A stretch of DNA of 64,000 nt. It comes from Oscheius sp. JU75. Taxonomy: Eukaryota > Nematoda > Chromadorea > Rhabditida > Rhabditidae. The DNA is taken from assembly GCA_037178855.1 (NCBI GenBank), contig JASJZC010000005.1:2480001-2544000 (forward strand). Direction: 5' to 3'. Under the pieces are notes generated by a model. It made no database searches and was not told where the DNA came from. It was given only the letters and a program-made list of their open reading frames with translations. Made by a program: the position numbers and the translations under genes. Positions 1 to 9,325 of this stretch are shown one piece after another (positions within the stretch are counted from its first letter, which is position 1; the number at the start of each line of letters is the position of its first letter).

Positions 1-464
1 GCCTGGAACAAACTTATTCGTTGAATGTGTTTGATGAACCTGTTCAAAGAGCGACTGGTAATGTACTGTCCATTTTTCTTGATTTGTTACCCATGGATCT
101 ACCTGGAATCCAGTGAAATCAGCTTGTGAAGAATGAAAACTCACCGTTGAGATGATCAGTTGGTCGAAATGGACACCATGGATCCTCTCCCGGTCCGTGA
201 AGTCCTCTTCCTGACTGATTTTTGTCCTCACAATGATTGACCCGCTTTGAATAATGACTATTCCCTCGATTCGTTTAGCCGAACAGGCAGTGTATCTCTT
301 CCTCGTAATTATGTCATTGAGCCATTTACACGATCGACGAGCACGAACCTGTGGGATCAGCTGGCTCTGAAAACAAATTGCGTTTTCGAGTACGGACTGC
401 TCACCTTGGCCAAAATATCCTTTACACGTTCCTCTGGTAGTTCATAGAAAGGATAGAAATCCAT
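1..464 (-). CDS. F-box-like protein, partial (3' end off window)
   Basis: Reading the minus strand, an ATG at 464 opens a short first exon (MDFYPFYELPEERVKDILAK). A GT...TTTTCAG intron of about 40 nt follows, then a second exon (SQLIPQVRARRSCKWLNDII...), a second short intron near 105-145, and a third exon that leaves the window at base 1. The first 45 residues look like an F-box: LPEE..KDIL....L...V..R..CKWLNDII. F-box proteins recruit substrates to Skp1-cullin ubiquitin ligases. I cannot see a substrate-binding domain, since most of the gene lies outside the window. The similarity is by eye and weak; the exon structure is better supported than the family. Confidence 0.5.
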
Positions 465-779
465 TGAGCGACAGAGAAAATAGCTAGGGAATGGAGGGAC
501 CGACAGCTGGTCAGGGTATTGATCGACATCCTCGGATCACAGCGCGTCTTTTCGTAGAGTCTGGAAGTTTGGGACGACGGAAGAGCGTTTGAATGGTACG
601 GCATACCTTGGTTCCGAGTAGTCGAGACTTTCCACTCGCAGAAGCTAGTTAAAATATTTCTCAAATCAAGAATTCGAAACTTCAAATGGTAACTTTTATT
701 TTTTCGGGTACCCCTTGACTTGCCGTGACAAGTTACCGTAACTCTTCCCCAATGAACCCAAGCCATTCGTTCTCGGACG
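465..779. other. Divergent intergenic spacer
   Basis: This is the likely shared upstream region of the minus-strand F-box-like gene and the plus-strand small membrane protein. The longer minus-strand open frames crossing it are shadows of the downstream plus-strand gene. I see no clear promoter motif or RNA gene. Confidence 0.4.
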
Positions 780-1187
780 ATGGCAGAAGGGGTTGAAGTG
801 GGGCCAGTCTCGTTCACGGACACCAATGCGGAGACGGGAGCTACGGGCAAGGGAACTAGCGGCTCGAACATGATGGATCTGCTGGGACAGCTGAAAAGGA
901 AGGTGACGACGGGAGAGTCGAAGGAGGGCAAAAACGACACGAGCGAGAAGAAGAAGAAAAGCACGAAGAAGACCAAGGGAAAGAGCAAGTACAAGAGACG
1001 ACATGACCGCTACGAGCCGGAGAACTACCTTCTTCGTGTCGAGGGAAGCATCTGCTGTGGAATGCTCATCAGTCTCGGACTCTTCGTCTTCTACAACGGC
1101 CTTGTCCTCCTCATCATCATCATTTGGAGCAAGGGGCAGATCCGTCATCTCCACAACAAGGAAGAAATCACGTACGATGCTCCATAG
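780..1187 (+). CDS. Small single-pass membrane protein, unrecognised
   Basis: A 135-residue intronless frame. Residues 1-45 are acidic or neutral, 46-80 are extremely lysine-rich (KKKKSTKKTKGKSKYKRR), and 90-116 form one hydrophobic segment (ICCGMLISLGLFVFYNGLVL...). A short tail ends in TYDAP. The basic stretch before the membrane span suggests that the N-terminal half is cytosolic. A polyadenylation-type AATAAA begins at about 1194, a few bases after the stop, which supports a real 3' end. I do not recognise a family. The overlapping opposite-strand frame of 152 residues is rich in serine and leucine and looks like its shadow. Confidence 0.6.
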   Translation: MAEGVEVGPVSFTDTNAETGATGKGTSGSNMMDLLGQLKRKVTTGESKEGKNDTSEKKKKSTKKTKGKSKYKRRHDRYEPENYLLRVEGSICCGMLISLGLFVFYNGLVLLIIIIWSKGQIRHLHNKEEITYDAP

Positions 1188-1189
1188 AC

Positions 1190-2120
1190 CATCAATAAAG
1201 TGTCTCTAAGCCCGGGGCATTTGGGATTAGAAATTGAATAGAAGTTCTCGTTCGTGTCTTCTAAGCCTGAACCCCTCCATTAGCTTCTCTTTCCCCTTTG
1301 ATGTCTCAGGTGTCTTCTCCTCCTTCTCGTTCGCGTCTCCTTGTGACTCTACCTGACAGCCATCTGTTGCTTCTCTTTGCCCCTTGCTGTCTTCGATGTC
1401 TTCCAGTCCAAAGTAGCAATACATTTCAATACTGACGACACCCTGTCAGCTGCCTGAGCGTCTGCTACAGGTAGACTATTCAAGTACTCCTCGAAGGGAC
1501 ACTTTTCTTCTTAACGGGGTTGGGTATGGTCCGTTGTACTTGTGTCGCCTGTCTCTCTGTGGCACCGCTGGATTGCCAAGTAGTCAGTAGACTGCGTTGA
1601 AAGTAGTAGACACTTGAGTGCAGTTTTTTCTTGTCCCATCTTTTGTCTTGTTACTGAGATGGGTAGACTGCGCCTGAGGACGCGGGTTCGAATCTTTGGC
1701 GAGTTTTTAATACCTACTGTCTCTCCTCGAAACTCTTTGTGAAATTAGAGAGTAGAGGTCACTGCTGCTATGAGTCGCAATCTAATGCTGCGCACACAGC
1801 TGGTGTCTTGGCGCCAAAACAGAGATTTATAGGCTAGTCCACGCGACATACTATTTGACAGTTTACTTCGATCACTTTTGATCGTTCGAGTTTGCAGTTT
1901 CTTCTCGGTTGCTGTCATGTGTGTACTTCTCTCGAAGGTCCCCTCTAGTGACTTCCATTCCTTCTCCTATTTGGCCATTCGAGCAGCAATGTAGGCTACA
2001 ATTCAGATGACCACGTGAGCAGACTGCTGTTTCTTCTAGATGGACGAGGCTCGGGACGAGGCGGAGAAGAGACGGCAAAGACCGTAGTCAATTCTAAAAA
2101 GTAATGCGAGTTGATAGACT
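1190..2120. other. Gene-poor stretch with low-complexity and tRNA-like sequence
   Basis: No convincing gene. Around 1245-1420 imperfect copies of TTCTCGTTCG.GTCT and CTTCTCTTT.CCCCTT occur twice, giving a CT-rich patch. At 1650-1700 a tRNA-like stretch with a B-box is listed separately. A 12-base TTGGCGCCAAAA palindrome lies near 1808. The small open frames here have no recognisable content. Confidence 0.4.
1610..1715 (+). mobile_element. tRNA-like, possible SINE relic
   Basis: GGTTCGAATC at 1685-1694 matches a Pol III B-box. A weak A-box-like stretch (GAGATGGGTAGAC) precedes it by about 30 bases. No full cloverleaf can be drawn, so this is more likely a decayed tRNA-derived element than a tRNA gene. 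Confidence 0.3.
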
Positions 2121-2124
2121 GATT

Positions 2125-2395
2125 AGGGAAATAACAGAGTGGGGTTGCCCGTTCTTTCAATCCCGTCACTACAGTGAATGACCACAGTTCCTTTGGCCAG
2201 CGTGTCGACCAGGTAGATGTTCTTATTCAGGCTAATAACGAGCAGCTTGCCGTTCTCACAGCAGCTCGTTAAGTTGACTATAACTGGAGCCTAGATGTGG
2301 AAGACCATCCGCCAGAAGTCCTCGACAGTATTTTCGAGTGGACCTGTGTGGCCACGTAGGTTTTGTCATGGTCTCGGAACTTGACCCAGTCTGAA
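2125..2395 (-). pseudogene. Protein tyrosine phosphatase pseudogene fragment
   Basis: On the minus strand from about 2393, the translation gives DWVKFRDHDKTYVATQ, then in another frame GPLENTVEDFWRMVFHI, a stop, then VIVNLTSCCENGKLL, and finally TVVIHCSDGIERTG. These are the expected consecutive motifs of a classical PTP domain: the 'ATQGP...T..DFW.M' block, the 'IV.LT...E.GK' block and the HCSxGxxRTG catalytic loop. The fragment has at least one frameshift, one in-frame stop, and a large piece missing between ENGK and the catalytic loop. Catalytic Cys and Arg codons remain, but the usual HCSAG alanine is Asp. No intact exons flank it, so it is a dead copy. Confidence 0.72.
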
Positions 2396-2399
2396 CATC

Positions 2400-2658
2400 A
2401 AAAGAAGTTGAATTAGGAAGAAGAGGCTCACTCTAGTAGGTTTCCTTGTGTTTTTCCGAAATTACAACTTCCCGCCAAGCGATCTGGTCAATGTTAAAAG
2501 CGTCAGTTCAAATCTCGCTGTTTCGCGGAATCACAAGTTTGTCGCCTTCTGCTTGTTACTGAGGCCTTGAAAATTTTTTTACATTTTGTGTCATTTCTTC
2601 TCTTTCTGCTTCACTGACGAAATACGCTAAAATATCATCAATTTAGTAGCTAAAACGA
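2400..2658. other. Intergenic, nothing clear
   Basis: AT- and T-rich sequence upstream of the gene starting at 2659; probably includes its promoter. No motif that I can defend. Confidence 0.3.
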
Positions 2659-3957
2659 ATGTTTTCAACTCGCCATAGACGATTACTTCTCTTTTCGAGG
2701 GACTGCTATCGTGCTCTAAGCACAGTCGCTACAAGAAGAGTCGAGCCGACGGATTCGTTCTTTTGGCATGCGGAAGTAGGCCGTTTTCCCATCGAAATCC
2801 CCACAACAGTAGATCACAGCTTTTACGAGGTCAGTGTTTACCGTTTTCTGGATTCACAAGCTCTGTTTCCAGCCCTACAGTGCACAACTTTTCAAAGAAC
2901 TGTCTTTTGAACAAGAAGAACAAGTGGACTCCGTTCAAGTGCTACCAGACGATGAAATTCTGCGTATTTATGGCCCTCCAGACCTGTCGCAAAGATTTAG
3001 CCAAGCTGTAGAACACAGTCCGTTTCTGTTTTTCTCACATGCAACCACATTTTAGACGATTCTCACGGCGTCAGCAAGAATTTTCTTCTGATGAGTAGAA
3101 AAGGCTATTCTACAAGGCACACGGTCCGAGACTGGATAACTGCCGCCATAAAACAAAACTCGGATCGTCATGCGATCGTAAAGAGATGGAAGACGATCGC
3201 TACGATGGCAAAATCAACAGAAGGTGTCGATATCTTGTGGGAACAGCTTTTCACGGACAAGCAGTCTCTTCCAACTCCAAACCTGTTAGGTATTTTTTGG
3301 TCATGTTCATTCACCCTCCAGTTTCTAGACGAAGTACTGTCGGTCTTGCGACAATTAGAAAACCCGCCGGATACATTAGCTCAATTGGTTTGCAGTTTAA
3401 TCAGGGTGGAAAAAAGTGATCTGGCAATGAAAATAGCGCTAAAGGTTCGTCTCTAATCAAGTTCGATTCTTAGTTTGCCCTGTTGCAGACCAGCTTAGTA
3501 GGATACCGTCTTTGGAGGCCACTAATGCGGCTGAAGCAACAACGAGATCTCAAAGCAGTAGAAAAACTAGCTCATATTTTGTCCGAAACGGTGGTAGCAG
3601 AATTACATCAGAGGAAAGGACCAAAGGTATTGTCCACAGGCCCGTTCGAGAAATGTCCATTCAGACAGAACAAGCTCCTTCACCAGAAAAAGAAGCTCTA
3701 CTCGTAGCGGTTGCCAATTTCATTGGTGAAAGTAGCCGAAGACCCACTAAAAGATATAAGAAACCGTCAGTCTTTCTCCAATTTTTGCGTACATGTTCTT
3801 CAGAAAACGTCTTCGCGTGAAGGAAACTGCTTTATTTACGATTCTCGAGCAGATTCGAGACACCTGGTACGGACTAGCAGAAGACGCGGCAGCCAGAGAA
3901 CGATGCAATCAGTGGTGCTCCCACAACGGAGTCGAGCCGTACCCAACAAATAGCTAG
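2659..3957 (+). CDS. Multi-exon protein, possible mitochondrial leader, unrecognised
   Basis: The start at 2659 gives an arginine-rich, acid-free leader (MFSTRHRRLLLFSRDCYRAL) typical of a mitochondrial targeting sequence. Exon 1 ends at about 2829 (DHSFYE). Later exons read PYSAQLFKELSFEQEEQ..., NDSHGVSKNFLLMSRKGYST..., DEVLSVLRQLENPPDTLAQL, a segment around 3490-3800 where two frames are open and the exon choice is unclear, and a final exon KRLRVKETALFTILEQIRD... ending in TAG at 3957. Introns are about 30-45 nt. The helical, leucine-rich middle could suit a mitoribosomal or PPR-like protein such as mS27, but I see no diagnostic motif. The gene is convergent with SLC3A2, 74 bases away. Confidence 0.55.
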
Positions 3958-4031
3958 AAGTATAGGAAAAATCTTTATAATACTTTATACAATTAAAAAT
4001 TTTTTTTTTGGGTTATCTGATGCTTTGCATA

Positions 4032-6053
4032 TTACAGCTTCAGCAGGATGGCCTGCTTGGCCGGCAGGATCAGCATCTGTTCGAAATAGCTGACCTTGTC
4101 GCGAGGTTTCAGGTCGGTGATTCCGGAGGTGAAGGCGACCACCTCAGTCTTTCCAAGATCTCTGCCCTTGGGAATGTGGCCCAGACTGGTCATGTTGATG
4201 CTGGCCGGCTTGTCGCCAAAGTTGAAGGCAGCCGTGAAGACCTGAATGCTTCGTTTTTGTATGAACAATGAGGAACTAACGGGTCCGACAGCGGTTCCGT
4301 TGATTATCTCGTAGCGCGAGTAGCTGATGACGTCTCCCTTGATCTCATCACGGACGGTTTCGCCGACGAGAAGAGCAGCCTCGCGTTGGCGGAGCTTGGC
4401 AAGCTTCTGGTAGAGCTTCAAGCCGGAATCGGCCAGTCCGTATTGGGTCTATAAGCACTTATTTAGTGAAACAAACAACAGTACCTGGTAGTTGTCACTG
4501 TCAGCGGCATCCTCGGACTCTCCGAAGAAGAGCGCGTCCTTGAAAGAGTCACTCGTGAACCCATGATGATCGTTGGCACGCGGAGTCCACTGCATGACTC
4601 CCTTCTGTCCATTCTTGTCGTTGTTCTTGAGACCGAGTTCCTGTCCGTAGTAGAGAGAAATGGCTCCGGGGAGAGTCAGCTGGATGAAGTTGAGCAGATT
4701 GGCATTTTCAGGGCTGAAACGAGAGGCCAGACGATTGCTATCAGTGTTGGAGAACTGCCAGTAGGGAACGTAACCATCTGTCTGAAATTAGCCTAATGTT
4801 TTTGGATCCAATTTAAAAGTCACCTGATGACGTTGATAGGCCTTGTCGAGAGCTTCGTGTACGCAAACGGCCACTCCGGAACGGCAGTTAGTCTCGTTCA
4901 AGGCAGCAAAGTCACTGTCAATGACGTAGTGGAGATCTCCAGTCTCTCTGGCCTGGGCATGAATGTCCTCGAGATCGCGGAGGGAGGAGAATAGAACACT
5001 AAATCATTGATTTTTTTTAAAGGAAAAGGTGATATCCTACATCTTCTTCTCCTTGAGTTCATCGTGCTCATTTACGTAATCTTTGATCGATGAGGTGATG
5101 CTCTTCAGGCGGCCAAGAGCCTCGTTCACATTGGTCGTTCCGTCGGCATTGAAGGCGAGCTGACTGACGTGGTCGATGTGGAATCCATCTACTCCGAGAT
5201 GGAGGAACTTCTTCACCGAATCCATGATAACATTGTGAACACGTCCGTTGCTCCAGTTCAAGACGGGGAAGTCCTTGGTGGGATAGGCCAGGTATCTGAA
5301 CAAGATTTTTATAAGCACACTCAAAAACCACCACTTTTTGTCCTTCAGACTCGGATCAGAATAGAAGTTGTTAGACGTTTTCGTCTGATTGTTGTTGACA
5401 GTCACGAAGTATTCCCATTTGCTCTCCTTGAACCAGGGATGCGAGATGGAAACGGAAGAGACGGGCAGATCCATGACCAAGAACATGTCCCTCTTGTGGG
5501 CAGCCTCGATGAGTTCCTTGAAGTCTTCCTCGGTTCCGTAGCGCCCGTCGACTTTGAGATGATCAACGACATCGTAGCTGTCGTAGAAGTTGTCCTTGGA
5601 CGTCTGGAGAATCGGGGTAGGGTAGATGGTAGTGACTCCGAGCTTGCGGAGAAGATCAATCTTTGCCGTGACTCCCTTGAAGTCTCCAATACCGTCGCCA
5701 TTCGAATCGTGGAAGTTCGAGGTCAGCAGCTGGTAGGAGATCTTTGTCTGCCACCACTCCGGCTTCTGCTTCTCGGCACATTTCGGAGAGAAGACGACGA
5801 TTGCAATGGCCGTGACAAACATGGCAATCCAAGCAAGCCAGAAGACGACGAAGAGGACAGTTCTGACAGAAATTTACTGAGAGAAAGGACCAAAAGCATA
5901 CCTGACGGGCTTCCAAACGGGATCATTGCGATACTTTTCCAACTGTTCCTTGGTCAGACCGACGGACTTTGGCTCCAGCTCGAAGCTGACCTTGTCTCCG
6001 GCCTTCTCGAAAGTGGCCTGTCCACCCTCCATGAGGGCATCGGAGGCGGCCAT
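4032..6053 (-). CDS. SLC3A2: Amino-acid transporter heavy chain, SLC3A2/4F2hc-like
   Basis: A type II membrane glycoprotein that escorts SLC7-family amino-acid exchangers to the plasma membrane. The start at 6053 (MAASDALMEGGQATFEKAGD) follows a TTTTCAG acceptor by 6 bases. A cytosolic segment ends in VGLTKEQLEKYRNDPVWKPVR; this motif before the membrane is characteristic of SLC3A2 heavy chains. One hydrophobic span follows (VVFWLAWIAMFVTAIAIVVF). The ectodomain is a glycoside-hydrolase-13-like barrel: WWQTKISYQLLTSNFHDSNG, GVTTIYPTPI, GRYGTEEDFKELIEAAHKRD, LGVDGFHIDHV. Catalytic acidic residues are not all kept, as usual for heavy chains, which are not enzymes. About six exons are separated by short introns; the last ends at 4032. 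A 302-residue plus-strand frame at 5169-6077 is its shadow. Confidence 0.9.
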
Positions 6054-6059
6054 CTCTGC

Positions 6060-7340
6060 CTGAAAAGTTGTTTGTGAACAGAAAGTCTTATCAAGAGCTA
6101 TTCGGGTAAGAAGAAACAGCAATCAATACAGGAAGAGGCTCCCGAAGTGCGATAAGACGATGATGTAATCCCCGCGACCCCGAAAACTAAAGGCCGCTGT
6201 CTGGTATGCATACGGCTGTATAGGTGTTTACAGCCTATGTGTGAAAAGAAACGGGGAGGAGCCATAAGCAGAAGGGGATGGTGACAATTCGAGTATGTCA
6301 TCAGACTCAGACGTTCAAAGAGCAAAACTATTTTAGCAACTATCTATTTTGTTCGGGTTTGGAACCGAAATGTTGGCACTAATTGCCGGGAGAAAACGAC
6401 TATAGAGCTGAATCGATGCGACTCTGATGGGTGTGCGGCTGCGGAAATGCACACATTGAGGCTACGTTGTGGTTAAACAGACGAGTGCAGATCGCAGTAA
6501 TAGCCAGTCGGTCATTAAACATCTTCACGGACGAATAAATGCCTGGGAAGAGAGTATGCGAGTGACAAAGGGCTCTGCGGGCAGTGATTGAAGCGCGGCT
6601 GGAACGGACAGCCGCCAAAGATGACGCAACGGGGGCGGGCACTGGCTGCGCAACGTTTCCGAAACTGTTCTGTCTAGAGTCCAGACACTAGAAGAAAAGG
6701 TCAGAGACATGCGAAATGACAAATTCAAGAAAGTAGATAAAACTGGCTAGAGGAGTCAGTCTATTGGGGTAAATGATTTACTAGATTCTTGACTGTTTGC
6801 TGGATAGGACCCTTCTCATATCTTTCGAATCAATTTCATCAGCAAACAACGAGAAAAAAACATTGACTTCCGATAAAACCAGCTAAAATAAAATAAAAGT
6901 AATGAAACTCAAATTGAAAAGATTTGCGCCACTCAGAAATTTGAACTTCAGAAGAAGAAGGGAGGAAGAAAAATAGGTATTTCCTCACACTGGAAAAATG
7001 TTCAGCCGAATCCTACTCCTACTTCATTTTTCTCCTCTTTTTTTTACGTGTCAAAGGACTAAATCATGAAACAGAGCGCGTTTTCTTGCGCAATTTGGCG
7101 GGGTCACTCCTAGTTTATATAAACACGCGTCTCTATCGCTCTGTCAGCCTCAACACAAACTTCTGACTCAACGCCTCGATTTGGTCGCCTTTCTGAACTA
7201 TTTCTACCAGTCTAATTATTTATTTACTGGAGTTGAGCTGGGACAACTGCATGACTAGCTTCTAAAACTCTACTTCCTCTTATTTATTCACGCCTGCATT
7301 TAGTGTATAATATGGTTGGTTGACCTCGTTTGTTTTTAGA
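6060..7340. other. Divergent promoter region between SLC3A2 and VPS26
   Basis: About 1.28 kb without a convincing gene. It holds a TATA box near 7114 and an E2F-like TTTGGCGGG at 7094-7102. Small open frames on the minus strand at 6098-6728 have no recognisable content. Confidence 0.5.
7114..7123 (+). promoter_or_regulatory. TATA box, probable VPS26 core promoter
   Basis: TTTATATAAA lies about 220 bases before the VPS26 start codon. An initiator-like pyrimidine/CA stretch (GTCAGCCTCAACAC) follows about 25-30 bases downstream. The transcript would then carry an intron or a leader-acceptor ending just before the ATG (TTTTTAGAGAATGG). Confidence 0.5.
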
Positions 7341-7342
7341 GA

Positions 7343-8633
7343 ATGGGCATTAAGGCTATGCTTTTCGGCTTCGGTCAGTCAGCTGACATCAATATCAAAC
7401 TTGACAATGAGGAATCGAGAAAGGTCAGTAGCTTTTTGTCTCAAACAGGAGGAACTGTCGCAGGTTGCCAAGATCCGAAGCGAAGACGGTCAGATGGGAA
7501 CTCACTTTCTTTTCTACGATGGCGAAACTGTTTCCGGGACAGTGAATATCGCTCTGAAGAAAGCCGGCCAGAAAATGGAGCATCAAGGCATCCGTATCGA
7601 GTTCATCGGCCAAATCGGTTCGTTTCTCCTCTCAAAACACATTTTTCGGTAGTAGCTTGTAATGTTCCTTAGTTCACATTTCACGGATTCCACCAAAAAC
7701 CTCAACTATTCCAGTTTCAGAAGTTTACTACGACCGCGGCAATCAGCATGACTTCATCTCACTAACTAACGATCTAGCCCGTCCCGGAGAACTCACCGGC
7801 AATACCTCCTACCGATTTGCCTTCAACAACGTGGAAAAGCCCTACGAGTCATACACTGGGACGAACGTCAGACTTCGGTCAGTTTTTATCTTCAGCTGGA
7901 GAAACCATGCCTTCAGATATTTCCTCCGAGTGACGATCGTCCGTCGCCTTTCCGATATTACCCGTGATATGGATCTCATTGTTCATACCCTTAGTGCCTA
8001 TCCCAATACCGATTCGAATATTAAGATGGAAGTGGGTATCGAAGACTGTCTCCATATAGAATTCGAGTACAATAAGAACAAGTAGGCCTTCAACAGTGTT
8101 GCCCAAAGACTAGCGTTTCAGATACCACTTGAGAGACGTGATCGTCGGCAAAATATATTTCCTCCTGGTCCGGATCAAGATCAAATATATGGAGGTTGCC
8201 ATAATCAAGACGGAAAGCGTCGGATCGGGTCCGAATATCTTCCGTGAGAACGAGACCGTCGCCAAGTTTGAGATCATGGACGGTGCTCCTGTCAGAGGTA
8301 TCTTCTATTTTTTTTATTCGGCTTTCCAATCTCTATTTCAGGCGAATCGATCCCTATTCGACTGTTCCTGGGCGGCTACGATCTGACGCCAACGATGCGA
8401 GATATAGGCAAGAAGTTCAATGTGAAATATCTGCTGAATCTCGTTCTTGTCGACGAAGAAGATCGCCGTTACTTCAAGCAGCAGGTTTGTGAGCATTCTT
8501 CTCTTGTTATTCATCCACTTAGGAGGTAACTCTCTGGCGAAAGGCCGACTCTCCAGTGCGGAAAAACGAGATTGTTCCGGTCCACGATGTTCTCGCCACT
8601 GATCCTGAGCCGGTCACTGAACAGGAAGCATGA
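7343..8633 (+). CDS. VPS26: Retromer subunit VPS26
   Basis: VPS26 is the arrestin-fold subunit of retromer, which returns cargo such as receptors from endosomes to the Golgi and plasma membrane. The start (MGIKAMLFGFGQSADINIKL) comes 3 bases after TTTTTAG. Exons then read VAKIRSEDGQMGTHFLFYDG, FHISRIPPKTSTIP-region intron, VYYDRGNQHDFISLTNDLAR, PGELTGNTSYRFAFNNVEKP, YESYTGTNVRLRYFLRVTIV, LRDVIVGKIYFLLVRIKIKY, GESIPIRLFLGGYDLTPTMR, and RYFKQQEVTLWRKADSPV. These match VPS26 in order and spacing, including the 'YE.Y.G.NV.LRYFL.VTI' and 'ESIPIR.FL.GY.LTPTMR' signatures. Introns are about 40-60 nt. The product is about 330 residues, the usual family length. Confidence 0.96.
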
Positions 8634-8639
8634 AATCTT

Positions 8640-9320
8640 AGAGCCATTTTTTTGCCACGGATCAGACAGAAACTCACATTCATCATTGCCTTCTTCCTTC
8701 TAATATTATCCCTGTGAAATACTGTTGTGTTCGTTTTATAATCGAGATTATTCGCGTATGTATAGAAAAGAAATTCATCTCAAACATCCCCCTTCCACAT
8801 ACATGTCTGTCTGTGATCATTTCAGTTTGTATAAAGAGTTTAATTTTTTCCTCGCTGCCATGGGAATAAAATTAAGTGGATGCTCCAAAATATACCGAAA
8901 AGTGGGGAGAGTTTGAGCCAATAAGCCCATTTGTTTGCGGACTGTGTTTTCCTTTTGCGGCGCAGACCGCCCTGTAGGTGTTACTCTCCATTCTCCTCCT
9001 CTGCTCACTTTGTCGCCCTCGGTTTGCATAGCCTGTTCAGTCACTTTCCACCCCCTGGCAGATAAGAGGCCCCATTTCTGGCAATATGATAGCATCCACG
9101 CAGCATTCCACGATAATACAGCTTGTTCGCTGCTCCTACCTCCCCGTTTCCCGTTTTTCGAGGTCAAATTGAGACCATCCACATGCAATCGACTTTTTAT
9201 GCGCCTCATCAAGGTTGCTGACCTCTCGCCCCATCCCCCCGAAACCAAATCACCCACAGTAAGCGAACTTGTTTCAGCTCATGTCAGCAAAGCCGCCCTT
9301 ACCCCCGAAGCGGCATTTCA
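8640..9320. other. Intergenic; long antiparallel open frames without content
   Basis: Frames at 8935-9372 (+) and 8817-9257 (-) are both about 145 residues but overlap each other almost fully. Neither shows a domain, a leader or splice-supported extension. Probably 3' UTR of VPS26 and promoter of the myosin gene. Confidence 0.4.
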
Positions 9321-9325
9321 ACCAG

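Noticed and set aside
1650-1700. tRNA gene
   Set aside because: B-box present but acceptor, D and anticodon stems do not pair; kept as a relic only.
5169-6077. 302-residue plus-strand open frame
   Set aside because: Lies opposite the SLC3A2 coding exons and runs through their introns; no domain. It is a shadow.
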